Counted from the first letter of the stretch, positions 1-9,541 are shown. The stretch: 64,000 nt of DNA from Paracoccaceae bacterium (GCA_024636555.1 JAGXGW010000023.1:1-64000); one strand, 5' to 3'. Numbers and translations are program-made. Notes: generated from the letters alone by a model not told the origin.

Positions 1-1
1 G

Positions 2-403
2 AATATCCCTCAGTCCCTGCGGGTTTACCTCGAAGGCTGGGACCTGAGCCCGCTACAATTTCTCATCATGGTCAACATCGTCCTGCTGCTGCTCGGCGCG
101 ATGCTGGAAGGCACCGCCATCCTGTTGATCATCGTTCCGGTGTTCATTCCCACCGCCGTGGCCTTGGGCATCGACCCCGTGCATTTCGGGGTCGTGGCCG
201 TCGTCAATATCATGATCGGCCTGATCACTCCGCCTTATGGGCTACTGATCTTCATCATGCAGAGCATCACAGGTGCGCGGCTCAAGGATATTTTCGCGGA
301 TCTCGTGCCCTTCATCGGGTCACTGATCCTCGTTCTCGCGGCACTGACGCTCTTCCCTGATCTGGTTCTCTGGCTGCCCCGGCAGTTCGGATACCAAGGC
401 TAA
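2..403 (+). CDS. TRAP transporter large permease (DctM-like), C-terminal part, truncated by window start
   Basis: Open frame continues to the window edge (NIPQSLRVYLEGWDLSPLQFLIM...); multi-TM, GLITPPYGLLIFI and terminal LFPDLVLWLP typical of DctM C-termini. Confidence 0.9.
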   Translation, partial: NIPQSLRVYLEGWDLSPLQFLIMVNIVLLLLGAMLEGTAILLIIVPVFIPTAVALGIDPVHFGVVAVVNIMIGLITPPYGLLIFIMQSITGARLKDIFADLVPFIGSLILVLAALTLFPDLVLWLPRQFGYQG

Positions 404-423
404 CTGACAGAAAGGCAATACAA

Positions 424-867
424 GTGTCTGCAGCAATCCATGTTCTCAACGGCCCCAATCTCAACCGGCTTGGCACCCGCGAGCCCGAGATTTATGGCCA
501 TACCACGCTGGCCGAAGTCGAGCAGATGTGCTGCGCGGCAGCCGAGGGGCGCGAGGTGGTGTTCCTGCAGTCCAACGCCGAACACCAGATCATCGACTGG
601 ATCCACGCAGCGATTGATCACAAGGCAGCGGCGATCATTATCAACCCCGCCGGGCTGACCTTCACCTCGGTGCCGATCATGGATGCGCTCAAGATGTTTC
701 CGGGCGTCGTGATCGAGTTGCATATCACCAATATCCACCGCCGCGAGGCTGTGTATCAGCATTCGCTGATGTCCAAGGTCGCAACTGCCGTGATCGCCGG
801 TCTTGGTCCCCTCGGCTATCGCAGCGCGGTCGAGGCGGCCTGCCGCATGACGGCGGAGCGGTCCTGA
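424..867 (+). CDS. aroQ: type II 3-dehydroquinate dehydratase
   Basis: HVLNGPNLNRLGTREPEIYG and IINPAGLTFTSVPIMDAL, ...VIELHITNIHRRE motifs of type II dehydroquinase; GTG start. Confidence 0.95.
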   Translation: MSAAIHVLNGPNLNRLGTREPEIYGHTTLAEVEQMCCAAAEGREVVFLQSNAEHQIIDWIHAAIDHKAAAIIINPAGLTFTSVPIMDALKMFPGVVIELHITNIHRREAVYQHSLMSKVATAVIAGLGPLGYRSAVEAACRMTAERS

Positions 868-1709
868 TGTCACGCCACCTGCATCTTGGGCTGATCGGCG
901 ATAATATAGGTGCCTCGCGCGCGCCGCTCCTGCACCGGCTGGCAGGCGCGCAGCACGGGATCGACGTGACATATGACCGTCTGGTGCCACGCGAGCGCGG
1001 CAAGGCCTTTGACGCGCTCTTCGATCATGTTGCGCAGGCAGGCTATCGCGGCATCAACGTGACTTATCCATACAAGGAAAAGGCGGCTTTGCGCGTGCGG
1101 ATCACCGATCCCTTGGTGCAGGCCATGGGGGCGGTCAACACCGTCCTGTTCGGCAAGGACCAGCCCGAGGGTTTCAACACCGACTATTCCGGCTTCCTTT
1201 CGGCCTATCGCGCCGCGCGGGGCGATCTCCCGCCCGGCGTGGTGCTGCTGATCGGGGCAGGGGGCGTGGGCCGCTCGCTGGCCTTCGCACTGGCGGGCTT
1301 GGGCGCGGCAGAGTTGCGGATCGCGGATCTGGACGAAGCCCGATCCAGCGCGCTGGCCACGGCCCTGCGCGCCAGTTTCCCGGACCTTTCCATCACGCTG
1401 GGACAGACGGCGGTGGATCTGGCGCAAGGTGCAGAAGGGGTTTTGAACGCCACCCCTGTGGGTATGGTCGGGCATGATGGCACCCCGCTGCCCCGCGAAT
1501 CGATGCCCGCACAGGGCTGGGCCTTCGACGCGGTCTATACGCCGGTCAACACCACCTTCCTGTCGAACGCTGCCGCTGCCGGTCTGACAACCATATCGGG
1601 GTATGAGCTGTTCATCGGTCAAGGCGTCGATGCCTGGCGTCTGTTCGCGGGCCTGCCACTGGACGAGGCCCGCTTGCGCACCGGACTTACGGCACAGGTG
1701 GCGGCATGA
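867..1709 (+). CDS. shikimate/quinate dehydrogenase family protein (AroE-like)
   Basis: GLIGDNIGASRAPLLH, GINVTYPYKE, GAGGVGRSLAFAL Rossmann motif, NATPVGM; overlaps the aroQ stop. Confidence 0.9.
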   Translation: MSRHLHLGLIGDNIGASRAPLLHRLAGAQHGIDVTYDRLVPRERGKAFDALFDHVAQAGYRGINVTYPYKEKAALRVRITDPLVQAMGAVNTVLFGKDQPEGFNTDYSGFLSAYRAARGDLPPGVVLLIGAGGVGRSLAFALAGLGAAELRIADLDEARSSALATALRASFPDLSITLGQTAVDLAQGAEGVLNATPVGMVGHDGTPLPRESMPAQGWAFDAVYTPVNTTFLSNAAAAGLTTISGYELFIGQGVDAWRLFAGLPLDEARLRTGLTAQVAA

Positions 1710-3589
1710 GAACCGGGATTGCCACTGTCTCCATCGCAGGTGATTTCGCGACCAAGCTGGAGGCGATTGCAGCCGCAGGCTATGACGGGATCGAGATTTT
1801 CGAGCAGGATTTCCTCGCCTCCGACCTGTCACCGCAAGCAGCTGGACAGATGGTGCGCGATCACGGACTCGAGGTGCTGCTCTTCCAGCCCTTCCGCGAC
1901 TTCGAAGGCTTGCCCGACCCGCTGCGCGCCCGCGCCTTCACCCGCGCAAAGCGCAAGTTCGCCTTGATGAACGAGCTTGGCACCGATCTGATGCTGATCT
2001 GCTCTTCAGTCCATCCCCAGTCCTTGGGCGGAATCGACCGCGCCGCAGAGGATCTGGCGGCTTTGGGCGCAATCGCCGCCGAATACGGCGTGCGTGTCGG
2101 CTATGAGGCGCTGGCCTGGGGGCGGCACGTCGACGATCACCGTGATGCGTGGGAAATCGTGCGGCGCGCCGATCATCCCCAGATCGGCCTGATCCTTGAC
2201 AGCTATCACACACTGGCGCGCGGCATTGACCCTGACACCATCCGCCGCATTCCCGGTGAAAAGATTTTCTTCGTCCAACTCGCCGACGCCCCCGCGATCC
2301 GCATGGACCTACTCTACCTGTCGCGCCATTTCCGCTGCATGCCCGGCGAGGGGGATCTGGACGTGACCGCCTTCATGCGCGCCGTGCTGGCCACGGGCTA
2401 TGACGGCCCCCTGAGCCTTGAGGTCTTCAACGACCAATTCCGGGCGGGCCTTCCCAGGTTGGTTGCGCTGGACGGACACCGTTCACTGATCAACCTTATG
2501 GACGGGGTGCGCCGCGCCGCGCCGAGCGTAGGCGTTGATCTGCCCGCTATGCCTGCCCCTGCGCCCGTCGAGCGTGTAGAGTTCATCGAGTTCGTTACCG
2601 CTATAGGTGACGCGCCCCGGATTGAGGCACTACTGGAAAGCCTCGGGTTTCGCCTGACAGGAAAACATGCCTCCAAGGCGGTGCGCCGCTTCCAGCAGAA
2701 TGGGGTCAGTATTCTGGTCAACACGGAACAACAGGGCTATGCGCATTCCGCTTTCCTCAGCCACGGCACCTGCGTCAGCGAGATTGCCATTGTCGTTCCC
2801 GATGCGCGCCAGACCTTCGCACGTGGCAAAGCTCTTCTGGCCGAACCTTTCGGTGACGGCCCGAACCCCGGAGAGCTGGATATCCCCTCCCTGCGCGGCG
2901 TCGGCGGCAGTCTCCTGCGTCTGCTTGACGACCACAGCGATCTTGCGCAGCTTTGGGACGTGGATTTCATACCCATCGCCCATGCCGACGACACAGGTGC
3001 GGGACTGATTGCGGTCGATCACATCTCCCAAACCATGCCCTTCGACGAGATGCTAAGTTGGACCCAGTTCTACACAGCCCTTCTGGCGGCGAAGAAAGAA
3101 CCGATGGTTGATGTAGCCGACCCGGAAGGTCTGGTGCGCAGCCAGGCTGTCAAATCCGGCGCGCTACGCGTCACTCTGAACGGGGCCGAGGCACGGCGTA
3201 CCCTTGCTACCCGGTTTCTGGCGGACAGCTTTGGGGCCGCCACGCAGCACATCGCCTTCGCCTGCGATGACATCTTCGCCACGGCGCAGGCCCTTTCGGA
3301 AAACGGCTTCGCAGTGCTGCCCATCGGTGCCAATTACTATGACGATCTTGACGCCCGCTATGACCTGCCACCTGATCTTTTTGCCCGCCTCAAGACCAAC
3401 AACATCCTGTTCGATCAGGACGACACCGGGCAGTTCTTCCAGCTCTACAGCCGCCCATTCGGCGACGGCCTGTTCTTCGAAATCGTCCAACGCACAGACC
3501 GCTACGACGGCTATGGCGCACCCAATGCTCCGTTCCGGATCGCGGCGCAGGCGCGTTTGGGACAACCTGTCACAATCCCGAAGCGGTGA
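1706..3589 (+). CDS. fused sugar-phosphate isomerase/epimerase-like (3-dehydroshikimate dehydratase) + 4-hydroxyphenylpyruvate dioxygenase-like (VOC) protein
   Basis: N-terminal TIM-barrel AP-endonuclease-2-like (AAGYDGIEIFEQDF..., GYEALAWG, LILDSYHTLARG, SLEVFND) and C-terminal HPPD/VOC (AVDHISQTMPFDEMLSWTQFYTALL, QHIAFACDDIFATA, FFEIVQRTDRYDGYGAPN). Confidence 0.92.
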   Translation: MRTGIATVSIAGDFATKLEAIAAAGYDGIEIFEQDFLASDLSPQAAGQMVRDHGLEVLLFQPFRDFEGLPDPLRARAFTRAKRKFALMNELGTDLMLICSSVHPQSLGGIDRAAEDLAALGAIAAEYGVRVGYEALAWGRHVDDHRDAWEIVRRADHPQIGLILDSYHTLARGIDPDTIRRIPGEKIFFVQLADAPAIRMDLLYLSRHFRCMPGEGDLDVTAFMRAVLATGYDGPLSLEVFNDQFRAGLPRLVALDGHRSLINLMDGVRRAAPSVGVDLPAMPAPAPVERVEFIEFVTAIGDAPRIEALLESLGFRLTGKHASKAVRRFQQNGVSILVNTEQQGYAHSAFLSHGTCVSEIAIVVPDARQTFARGKALLAEPFGDGPNPGELDIPSLRGVGGSLLRLLDDHSDLAQLWDVDFIPIAHADDTGAGLIAVDHISQTMPFDEMLSWTQFYTALLAAKKEPMVDVADPEGLVRSQAVKSGALRVTLNGAEARRTLATRFLADSFGAATQHIAFACDDIFATAQALSENGFAVLPIGANYYDDLDARYDLPPDLFARLKTNNILFDQDDTGQFFQLYSRPFGDGLFFEIVQRTDRYDGYGAPNAPFRIAAQARLGQPVTIPKR

Positions 3590-3612
3590 CCAAAAGCAGC
3601 GAAGGTCACCGC
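3583..3612 (+). terminator. stem-loop spanning the end of the DSD-HPPD gene (GCGGTGACC ... GGTCACCGC)
   Basis: 9-bp perfect inverted repeat covering the stop codon; no T-tract, so terminator function is uncertain. Confidence 0.4.
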
Positions 3613-4161
3613 CGCCAAATGGGAAAATAAGAAAAATCGGTCCCCAACGCGGTCGTGGGATTTCTTGCGTCACGATCGGTTCAGCGGCTGAAGGACGATC
3701 CAACGCGCATACCATAGACACTTTGCGCCAACAGCGAATATTGGAGCCAGACACCGCAATGATTTCAAGCGAAGGGAAATATCCTTTCTGCGCGGGCTGT
3801 GCGGGCTGCGCGGACGGTCACGATATGTTGTGTTGTCCCCAGTAGATGAACCAGTTTCGATGATGATGGCGGCAATACCGATCGCCTTCACTATCGACGC
3901 CAACAGCAATGCCGCACTTGCCGACGTCATCGGAATTATTCCGATCATTGGCAATCAACGTTGAAGGAGCAGCAAAGTGAGCAAGATAAATTGCCCGGAA
4001 AATGCAGTGGATGTGCAAGTGCTGGCCCGACTTCGCCTTGGAAGGCCAAACGGGGGCCGTTCCTGCAATACTCTGCAGGACGTTTCTCGTCACATGCGTA
4101 TCCGAAACGGTGATCAAGCACCTCATCGTGTGTGTCACAACCTTTATGAAGGCATGCCCAA

Positions 4162-4803
4162 TTGAGCGCTCCGATCCTCATCATGGGCGCGACCTCTGGA
4201 ATCGGCGCACTTGCCGTCGAGGAGGCGGTCGGTCGCGGGATGCGTGTGCGTGCCTTTGCCCGCAGCGCCGACAAACTTGATGCGACCGATCTCATCACGA
4301 CTTTTGCAGGTGACGCCCGGTCGCCTGAGGATGTCGCGGCAGCAGTCGCCGACACCCGCGCCGTGATCTTCGCTCTGGGCATCAAAGAACGCTTGGCCAT
4401 GCTCTGGGAAGAAGAGACACTCTTCTCGGACAGCACGCGCGTGCTGCTTACGGCGATGAAATCCAGTGGCATCAAGCGCCTCGTGGCTGTTACTGGCTTC
4501 GGCGCCGGACGGTCGTCCAGCGCAATGAGTTCCATCGAACGCCTCGGTCATCGCGCCATCCTCGGAAGACCCTATGCCGACAAAGATCGGCAAGAGGCAC
4601 TTATTATGGAAAGCGACCTCGACTGGACGATCGTGCGGCCGGTGATCCTCACGAAGGGGCCGAGATCGCGTGCGCCAAAGGTGTTGCGGGATCCGTCTAC
4701 CTGGCGCAATGGACTGATCTCGCGGTTGGATGTTGCGCGCTATGTTGTCGACGCCGTGGAGGATGATCTCGACATACGTGCGGACGTCGTCCTCACGCGT
4801 TGA
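4162..4803 (+). CDS. NAD(P)-binding SDR-type / NAD(P)H-binding oxidoreductase
   Basis: ILIMGATSGIGALAVEEAVGRGMRVRAFARS Rossmann motif; DWTIVRPVILTKGP of atypical SDRs. Confidence 0.85.
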   Translation: MSAPILIMGATSGIGALAVEEAVGRGMRVRAFARSADKLDATDLITTFAGDARSPEDVAAAVADTRAVIFALGIKERLAMLWEEETLFSDSTRVLLTAMKSSGIKRLVAVTGFGAGRSSSAMSSIERLGHRAILGRPYADKDRQEALIMESDLDWTIVRPVILTKGPRSRAPKVLRDPSTWRNGLISRLDVARYVVDAVEDDLDIRADVVLTR

Positions 4804-4901
4804 AATATCTGAAGGAATGACGATCGGAGCGATCTGTATTTGCGAGCGGGGCTGTCAGATGCAAGCGAACCAGTCCCAGCACAGACAGTGACACTGCCCC
4901 C

Positions 4902-5099
4902 TTATGCCGCGCCAAGAGACCGCCACTCAGCCAGAGCGGCGGCGCGGTTGAGCTTGAAATTGTCGCGGGCGTAAAGGTCGCGTTCCTGATTGAAATGGTT
5001 GCGAGCCGAGGCGTGTACAGCGGCGAACTTCTGCAAACCTCGCCTCTGCCTGAAGTGGATCATCGCAAACTCCCGTCGTCGAAATCGCATCCACAACAC
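4902..5099 (-). pseudogene. C-terminal remnant of an IS6/IS240-type transposase
   Basis: RRREFAMIHFRQRRGLQKFAAVHASARNHFNQERDLYARDNFKLNRAAALAEWRSLGAA resembles IS6-family transposase C-termini (LQKFasVHAsvhNHFNlERhL...AALAEW); no DDE core upstream. Confidence 0.75.
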
Positions 5100-5135
5100 A
5101 GGTCAGCCACTTTGATCGAGCGACAACTTGCTGCC

Positions 5136-5489
5136 TCAATCCGGATCGATGACAACTTGTGAATGCTGCACCACCGACCAATCTTCGTGCGCCTTGCGGC
5201 GGTAAACCGAAGTGCACGCGGCCCGAAAGCGCTTCTCGCCTTTTTCGGCCCTGATGCAATAGCCGACAACTATCAGTCCTTCCTCCGGTCTGGACACTGT
5301 CTTGTCCGAGAACGTTACCCTGTCCCATTCGGGCGTCCCGCTAACGGCATTAACTGCGTCTTTGCCGCTGAAGAGGTGGGGCGCGCGGCTTAGCGCCATG
5401 ACACATTCGGGGTCAACCTGTTCGTGATAGCGGTCTTGCGACGCGCGCCACAGGCTTTCTTCAAAGCGCCAAACCCTGTCATCATCCAT
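5136..5489 (-). CDS. DUF4440/NTF2-like protein, hypothetical
   Basis: 117 aa; ESLWRASQDRYHEQVDPECVMALSRAPHLFSGKDAV resembles DUF4440-type small proteins. Confidence 0.65.
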   Translation of the reverse strand: MDDDRVWRFEESLWRASQDRYHEQVDPECVMALSRAPHLFSGKDAVNAVSGTPEWDRVTFSDKTVSRPEEGLIVVGYCIRAEKGEKRFRAACTSVYRRKAHEDWSVVQHSQVVIDPD

Positions 5490-5616
5490 GTTGTCTATCC
5501 TTTAATCTGCCAGTGGTATAACGAGATCGTTGATTTTCAGTTCCAAGACTCTGGAAGCATCGGCTTCGCGGCAGTAAGATCGGCAAGGCAATCTTTCATA
5601 CCCATGGCCTCAAATG

Positions 5617-6129
5617 TCAGCGCTGCTCGATGCACCGCGTCGCCAGAGCCCCTAGCGCGAGGCCGACCGCCAGGGAGCCGAATGTCACAGCCACAGAGTG
5701 AGGCGGCACGGCGTGCTCCCACCCCGGCGAAAGGCGGCGCGGTAGAAGGCGGTAATCGACAACTCCAGCGACCGTCGCGGTTGTTGCCGCTGCGAGCGTG
5801 ATCTGGGACGCTGATCGGTTCCGTTTCTGGTAAAGCCACCAAGTGAAAGGCAGCGCCCAGAAGATCGAAGCCCCATAATTGATCACGGAGCCGACGACTG
5901 TATGGGAGACGTCGATGCTATCAACATCACCGGCTCTTTCACCGTAAAGGACGTGACTGCTGGCATTGATCGGGGCAACAGCACTGCGAGCCCCGCGCCG
6001 ACCAAGCACGCCGAGAGCGCTGAAAACGCACAGGCTCGCAACCGTTCCGACTGCCAGTGCGCGTAGCGCGATCTCAGAGGCGTCCGGCTGCCGCACTTCA
6101 AAGCGTGAAAAATCCTGCGGTGTGTCCAT
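5617..6129 (-). CDS. hypothetical membrane protein
   Basis: 170 aa with several hydrophobic segments; plausible coding ORF, no family recognised. Confidence 0.5.
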   Translation of the reverse strand: MDTPQDFSRFEVRQPDASEIALRALAVGTVASLCVFSALGVLGRRGARSAVAPINASSHVLYGERAGDVDSIDVSHTVVGSVINYGASIFWALPFTWWLYQKRNRSASQITLAAATTATVAGVVDYRLLPRRLSPGWEHAVPPHSVAVTFGSLAVGLALGALATRCIEQR

Positions 6130-6269
6130 GGCTCCCTCTTTCCGACCGGTTTATCTGTGCAAGAATCAACCAGAGCGGCGCGGATTCGTTCCGAGGGACG
6201 GTCCGTTCAAGCGAGTTCCATCAACTTCTCTGTCCTTCGTCGGATGGTTTGGAACAAGCGGCGTGATTC

Positions 6270-6420
6270 GCGGACGTTTCAGGGAAGATGGTCACCATGT
6301 ATGCGGACAAGGTGGACTGCATCTTCATCGACCCGCCCGACAGCACTGGGAAACGAGGGCTGGGCCTATAATGACAACGTCGACGCGCTGATGATCGAGG
6401 AATGGTTGGAACACTGTCGG
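6270..6420 (+). pseudogene. fragment of a beta-type N6-adenine DNA methyltransferase (type III Mod-like), frameshifted
   Basis: Frame 1: YADKVDCIFIDPPDSTG; frame 2: GNEGWAYNDNVDALMIEEWL. Together these match the IDPPYNTGNEGW.YNDNV motif IV region, with one extra base and DPPY changed to DPPD. Confidence 0.75.
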
Positions 6421-6486
6421 AACATTCCTGCGGTGACGTGCGTTTTCTTTGGAGCACGACGTGACACGCATTGAGAGGAGACCGTC

Positions 6487-6813
6487 ATGACCGATCAGGA
6501 CCGGAAGCGACCGAAGGAAGATATTCATCCAGTGATGGATCCGCCGCAGCCGCCCGGTCAGGACGATGACGGGGTGGACGAACCCAAGCGGGAAACAGAA
6601 CCGGAGTCAGAGCCTCACCACCGTCCGGCGCGTCCAGATCCCATGACCGGAGAAGTTCCCGCAGGTCCCGGTGATGCCGGTCTGGAAGATCGGCCCGCGC
6701 TTAATCAGGGTAGTCCGGGCACAAGGCAGATGTCGAACCGGCGTGTCGGCATGATCGTGGGGATCGCCTTGTTGCTGGCGGCCGCAACAGTGATTTTTGC
6801 GACGATCATCTGA
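6487..6813 (+). CDS. hypothetical acidic/proline-rich protein with C-terminal TM segment
   Basis: Good RBS (GAGAGGAGA); disordered charged N-terminus then GMIVGIALLLAAATVIFATII. Confidence 0.65.
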   Translation: MTDQDRKRPKEDIHPVMDPPQPPGQDDDGVDEPKRETEPESEPHHRPARPDPMTGEVPAGPGDAGLEDRPALNQGSPGTRQMSNRRVGMIVGIALLLAAATVIFATII

Positions 6814-6895
6814 CTGCCGCGCGGTTGTGACAAAGCAGCCCTCGGAACCGTGTCCGAGCCGGTGGGGGGAGCGCTCGAACGCCCCCCGTGTAGGC

Positions 6896-7570
6896 TTACA
6901 GAAGCGCCAACAGTTTGCGTGCAGCTTCCTCGGAGGATGCGGGGTTCTGGCCCGTCACAAGCTTGCCGTCCATGACCACGAACGAACCCCAGTCCGCGCC
7001 TTTTTCGTATGTCCCGCCATTTGCCTTGAGCATGTCTTCGACGAGGAAAGGCACCACGTCGGTCAGGCCAACGCCCTCTTCCTCGGTGTTCGTAAAGCCG
7101 GTCACTGTCTTGCCCGACACGAGTGGCTTGCCGTCAGCGCCCTTTGGGTGCTTGAAAACGGCCGGGGCATGGCAAACGGCACCGACGGGTCGGTCGCTAT
7201 GCGCAAAGGCTTCAATCAGCCGCGTGCTGTCGCTGTCCTCGGCCAGATCCCATAGCGGACCATGGCCGCCGGGATAAAACACGGCGTCAAATCCTTCGGC
7301 ATTGATCGTTGAAAGGACCTCTGTCCGGGCCAGTGCGTCTTGTGCGTCCGTGTCGGCCTTGAAACGCTTGGTTGCTTCGGTCTGTGTCTCATCCGTGTCA
7401 CTGCCGGGGTCCAGCGGTGGCTGTCCGCCCTTGGGCGAGGCCAGCGTGACGTCCGCGCCGGCATCCTTGAACACATAATAGGGAGCCGCGAACTCCTCGA
7501 GCCAGAAACCGGTTTTCTTGCCGGTGTTTCCCAGTTGGTCATGCGATGTCAGAACCATCAGAATTTTCAT
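6896..7570 (-). CDS. type 1 glutamine amidotransferase domain protein, DJ-1/PfpI family
   Basis: VTLASPKGGQPPLDP, VFYPGGHGPLWDLAED, GAVCHAPAVF nucleophile elbow. Confidence 0.92.
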   Translation of the reverse strand: MKILMVLTSHDQLGNTGKKTGFWLEEFAAPYYVFKDAGADVTLASPKGGQPPLDPGSDTDETQTEATKRFKADTDAQDALARTEVLSTINAEGFDAVFYPGGHGPLWDLAEDSDSTRLIEAFAHSDRPVGAVCHAPAVFKHPKGADGKPLVSGKTVTGFTNTEEEGVGLTDVVPFLVEDMLKANGGTYEKGADWGSFVVMDGKLVTGQNPASSEEAARKLLALL

Positions 7571-8069
7571 GGTCGTTTTTCCTTTTCGTTGCTGTATCCG
7601 AGTGAATAGCGTCGTGGTCGAAGACCCCGCCCTTGGGGCGCAGGGCGAGCGGGCCGACGTGCGGGATGAGCACGCTCACGGGTGCCCACCGATCTTGTCG
7701 AACCAACGCAGGGCAACGCGCCTCGTTCCTTGGCGTTGGACTTTGTGCACAAATGACGCAGGCAACCGCCAGTTCCAATAGTTCCGCAGGTGAACGGCCT
7801 GATTGTCCGATGCAGCGTCTGGGCCGACGGCGTCGAGGGGTGAGCAAGGCGTTGCCAATAATCCGTCCCGATGGTTGCCGCCCGCGCGCTTCATTGATAC
7901 GCACGGTCTGTTCGTTGGTTGTCTTTCCATTTTTCCGGACAATGGATGGTTGAGGTCGACGCAAGCGATGACTTCGCCAAAATCATCCGCATCAGCAATC
8001 GTCACAACAGCAGTCTGCCAAGATGAAGCCCCGGACAATGAAATCAGCAAGCCGGGCAGGGGAAACCGA

Positions 8070-9395
8070 ATGAGGTTGAGATATTGGACGGCCATCGTGG
8101 TCATCGTCATCGTCGCTGCGGTTGGCGTGGCGATGCGGAAGGACGCTCCGGTGGATGCGCCGCGACTGCCGATGGACACAGCCTCGGAGGATTTGCAAAA
8201 GCACGATACGGCATGGTTGGCTGATGATGATCTTTTGCCGCCACCGCCCGAGACAGCCATGCCGGAAGGCGAGGCACCGCCAGTCCCGCCCGACAGCGAT
8301 GTGATGTGGTCGCGCGCCATCGAGCAGGGTGAGAGCCTCAATGTCCTGCTCGCCGAGGCGGGATTGGAGCCCGTCGACCGTGCAACGGTTGCCGGCGCGA
8401 TTGCATCCGCGTTCGATCTGCGACGCCTGCAGCCCGGCCACCGGCTTACAGTGGGAAAGACATCGGCCGGAACGCTTGAACATGCCGTGCTCGAAGTTGA
8501 GGACGGTGTGCGTATTCAGGCGATTTTCGGGGCCGAGCCGTCAGTGCTTTCGATCCCTCCCGAACTGGAAAGTGTGCGCCTTGCTGGCGAGGCCTCGATT
8601 GGAAGCTCGATTTACGCCGCTTTGGATGCGGCAGGCATACCGACAAGGTTCGCAACCGATCTGGAGCTTGTTCTGGCAGGCTCTGTCGATTTACGCAGGG
8701 TCCTTTCCGGCGGTGAGCATCTGCGGCTGCTCTGGCGCGAGAACCGTCTGGACAGCCGCGTGATCGGTGAGCCGACGATCGACTTTGCCGAGATTGATCT
8801 CGGCGGCGAGCGCTACGAAATCCTGTGGCCCGACGACGATGCCGTGAGAACCAAAATCTACAAAGATGGCAGCCTTCTGCTGCGTTTTGACCAACCGATC
8901 AAGGGCGCCCGTCTGAGCTCGCCGTTCGGGATGCGGAAACATCCCATCCACGGCTCTACGCGGATGCACCGCGGTCTGGATTTTGCCGCCGAGCTGGGAA
9001 CGCCTGTTCAGGCAACGCAATCGGGCCGGATCGCGTTCATGGGGCGTCGGCTGGGCTATGGCTTGATGGTCGAGATCGAACATGCGGATGACATGCGGAC
9101 GCTCTACGCGCATCTGAGCGCGGTGAACGAGGCGCTGGAGGTCGGCCAGCGGATCGGGAAAGGCGAGGAAATCGGGCGGGTCGGCTCGACCGGAACATCG
9201 ACAGCGCCGCATCTGCATTACGAGGTGCTGGTGAACGACCGTCCGGTTCCGCCCCTGACGGATGAACGCCTGTCGCGCTTGAGCGGCGGGGCCGCCGCGC
9301 AGTCCGCCGATCCGGATGTGATCGTCACCGCGCGCGACGCACTCGAGCGCCTGTTGCAGACACAAGAGGTCGGCGCGCAAGGTTCGCGCTATTGA
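8070..9395 (+). CDS. M23 family metallopeptidase (LytM-type), membrane anchored
   Basis: N-terminal TM (MRLRYWTAIVVIVIVAAVGVA); SSPFGMRKHPIHGSTRMHRGLDFAA ... GSTGTSTAPHLHYEV zinc-site motifs. ORF opens at 7803 but the likely start is 8070. Confidence 0.92.
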   Translation: MRLRYWTAIVVIVIVAAVGVAMRKDAPVDAPRLPMDTASEDLQKHDTAWLADDDLLPPPPETAMPEGEAPPVPPDSDVMWSRAIEQGESLNVLLAEAGLEPVDRATVAGAIASAFDLRRLQPGHRLTVGKTSAGTLEHAVLEVEDGVRIQAIFGAEPSVLSIPPELESVRLAGEASIGSSIYAALDAAGIPTRFATDLELVLAGSVDLRRVLSGGEHLRLLWRENRLDSRVIGEPTIDFAEIDLGGERYEILWPDDDAVRTKIYKDGSLLLRFDQPIKGARLSSPFGMRKHPIHGSTRMHRGLDFAAELGTPVQATQSGRIAFMGRRLGYGLMVEIEHADDMRTLYAHLSAVNEALEVGQRIGKGEEIGRVGSTGTSTAPHLHYEVLVNDRPVPPLTDERLSRLSGGAAAQSADPDVIVTARDALERLLQTQEVGAQGSRY

Positions 9396-9541
9396 TCTTG
9401 CCGCTTTGTGGAAAGGCGCGGAAGGGCTTGACCAGACTGCGGCGTAACGCACCCTTGGCCCGCGTGAATGCATGACGCAGGCAACCGGATGGCTTCGGAG
9501 ACGTTGGTTGTGCGAATGTCCACTGACACAAGGAGCCTCAC

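Noticed and set aside
6270-6420. Idea of an intact type III restriction-modification system
   Set aside because: Only ~45 residues remain, with a frameshift and mutated catalytic motif, and no Res subunit nearby
6864-6887. GGGGGG...CCCCCC hairpin between convergent genes as a terminator
   Set aside because: Short stem and no T-tract on either side; possible but not well enough supported to list
7803-8069. N-terminal 89 residues of the M23 ORF as given in the track
   Set aside because: Residues before MRLRYWTAIVVIVIVAAVGVA look non-coding and would bury the N-terminal TM anchor; start at 8070 preferred
7753-9487. 16-bp identical sequence ATGACGCAGGCAACCG at 7753 and 9472
   Set aside because: A single 16-mer match in 64 kb is about what chance allows; flanks do not align
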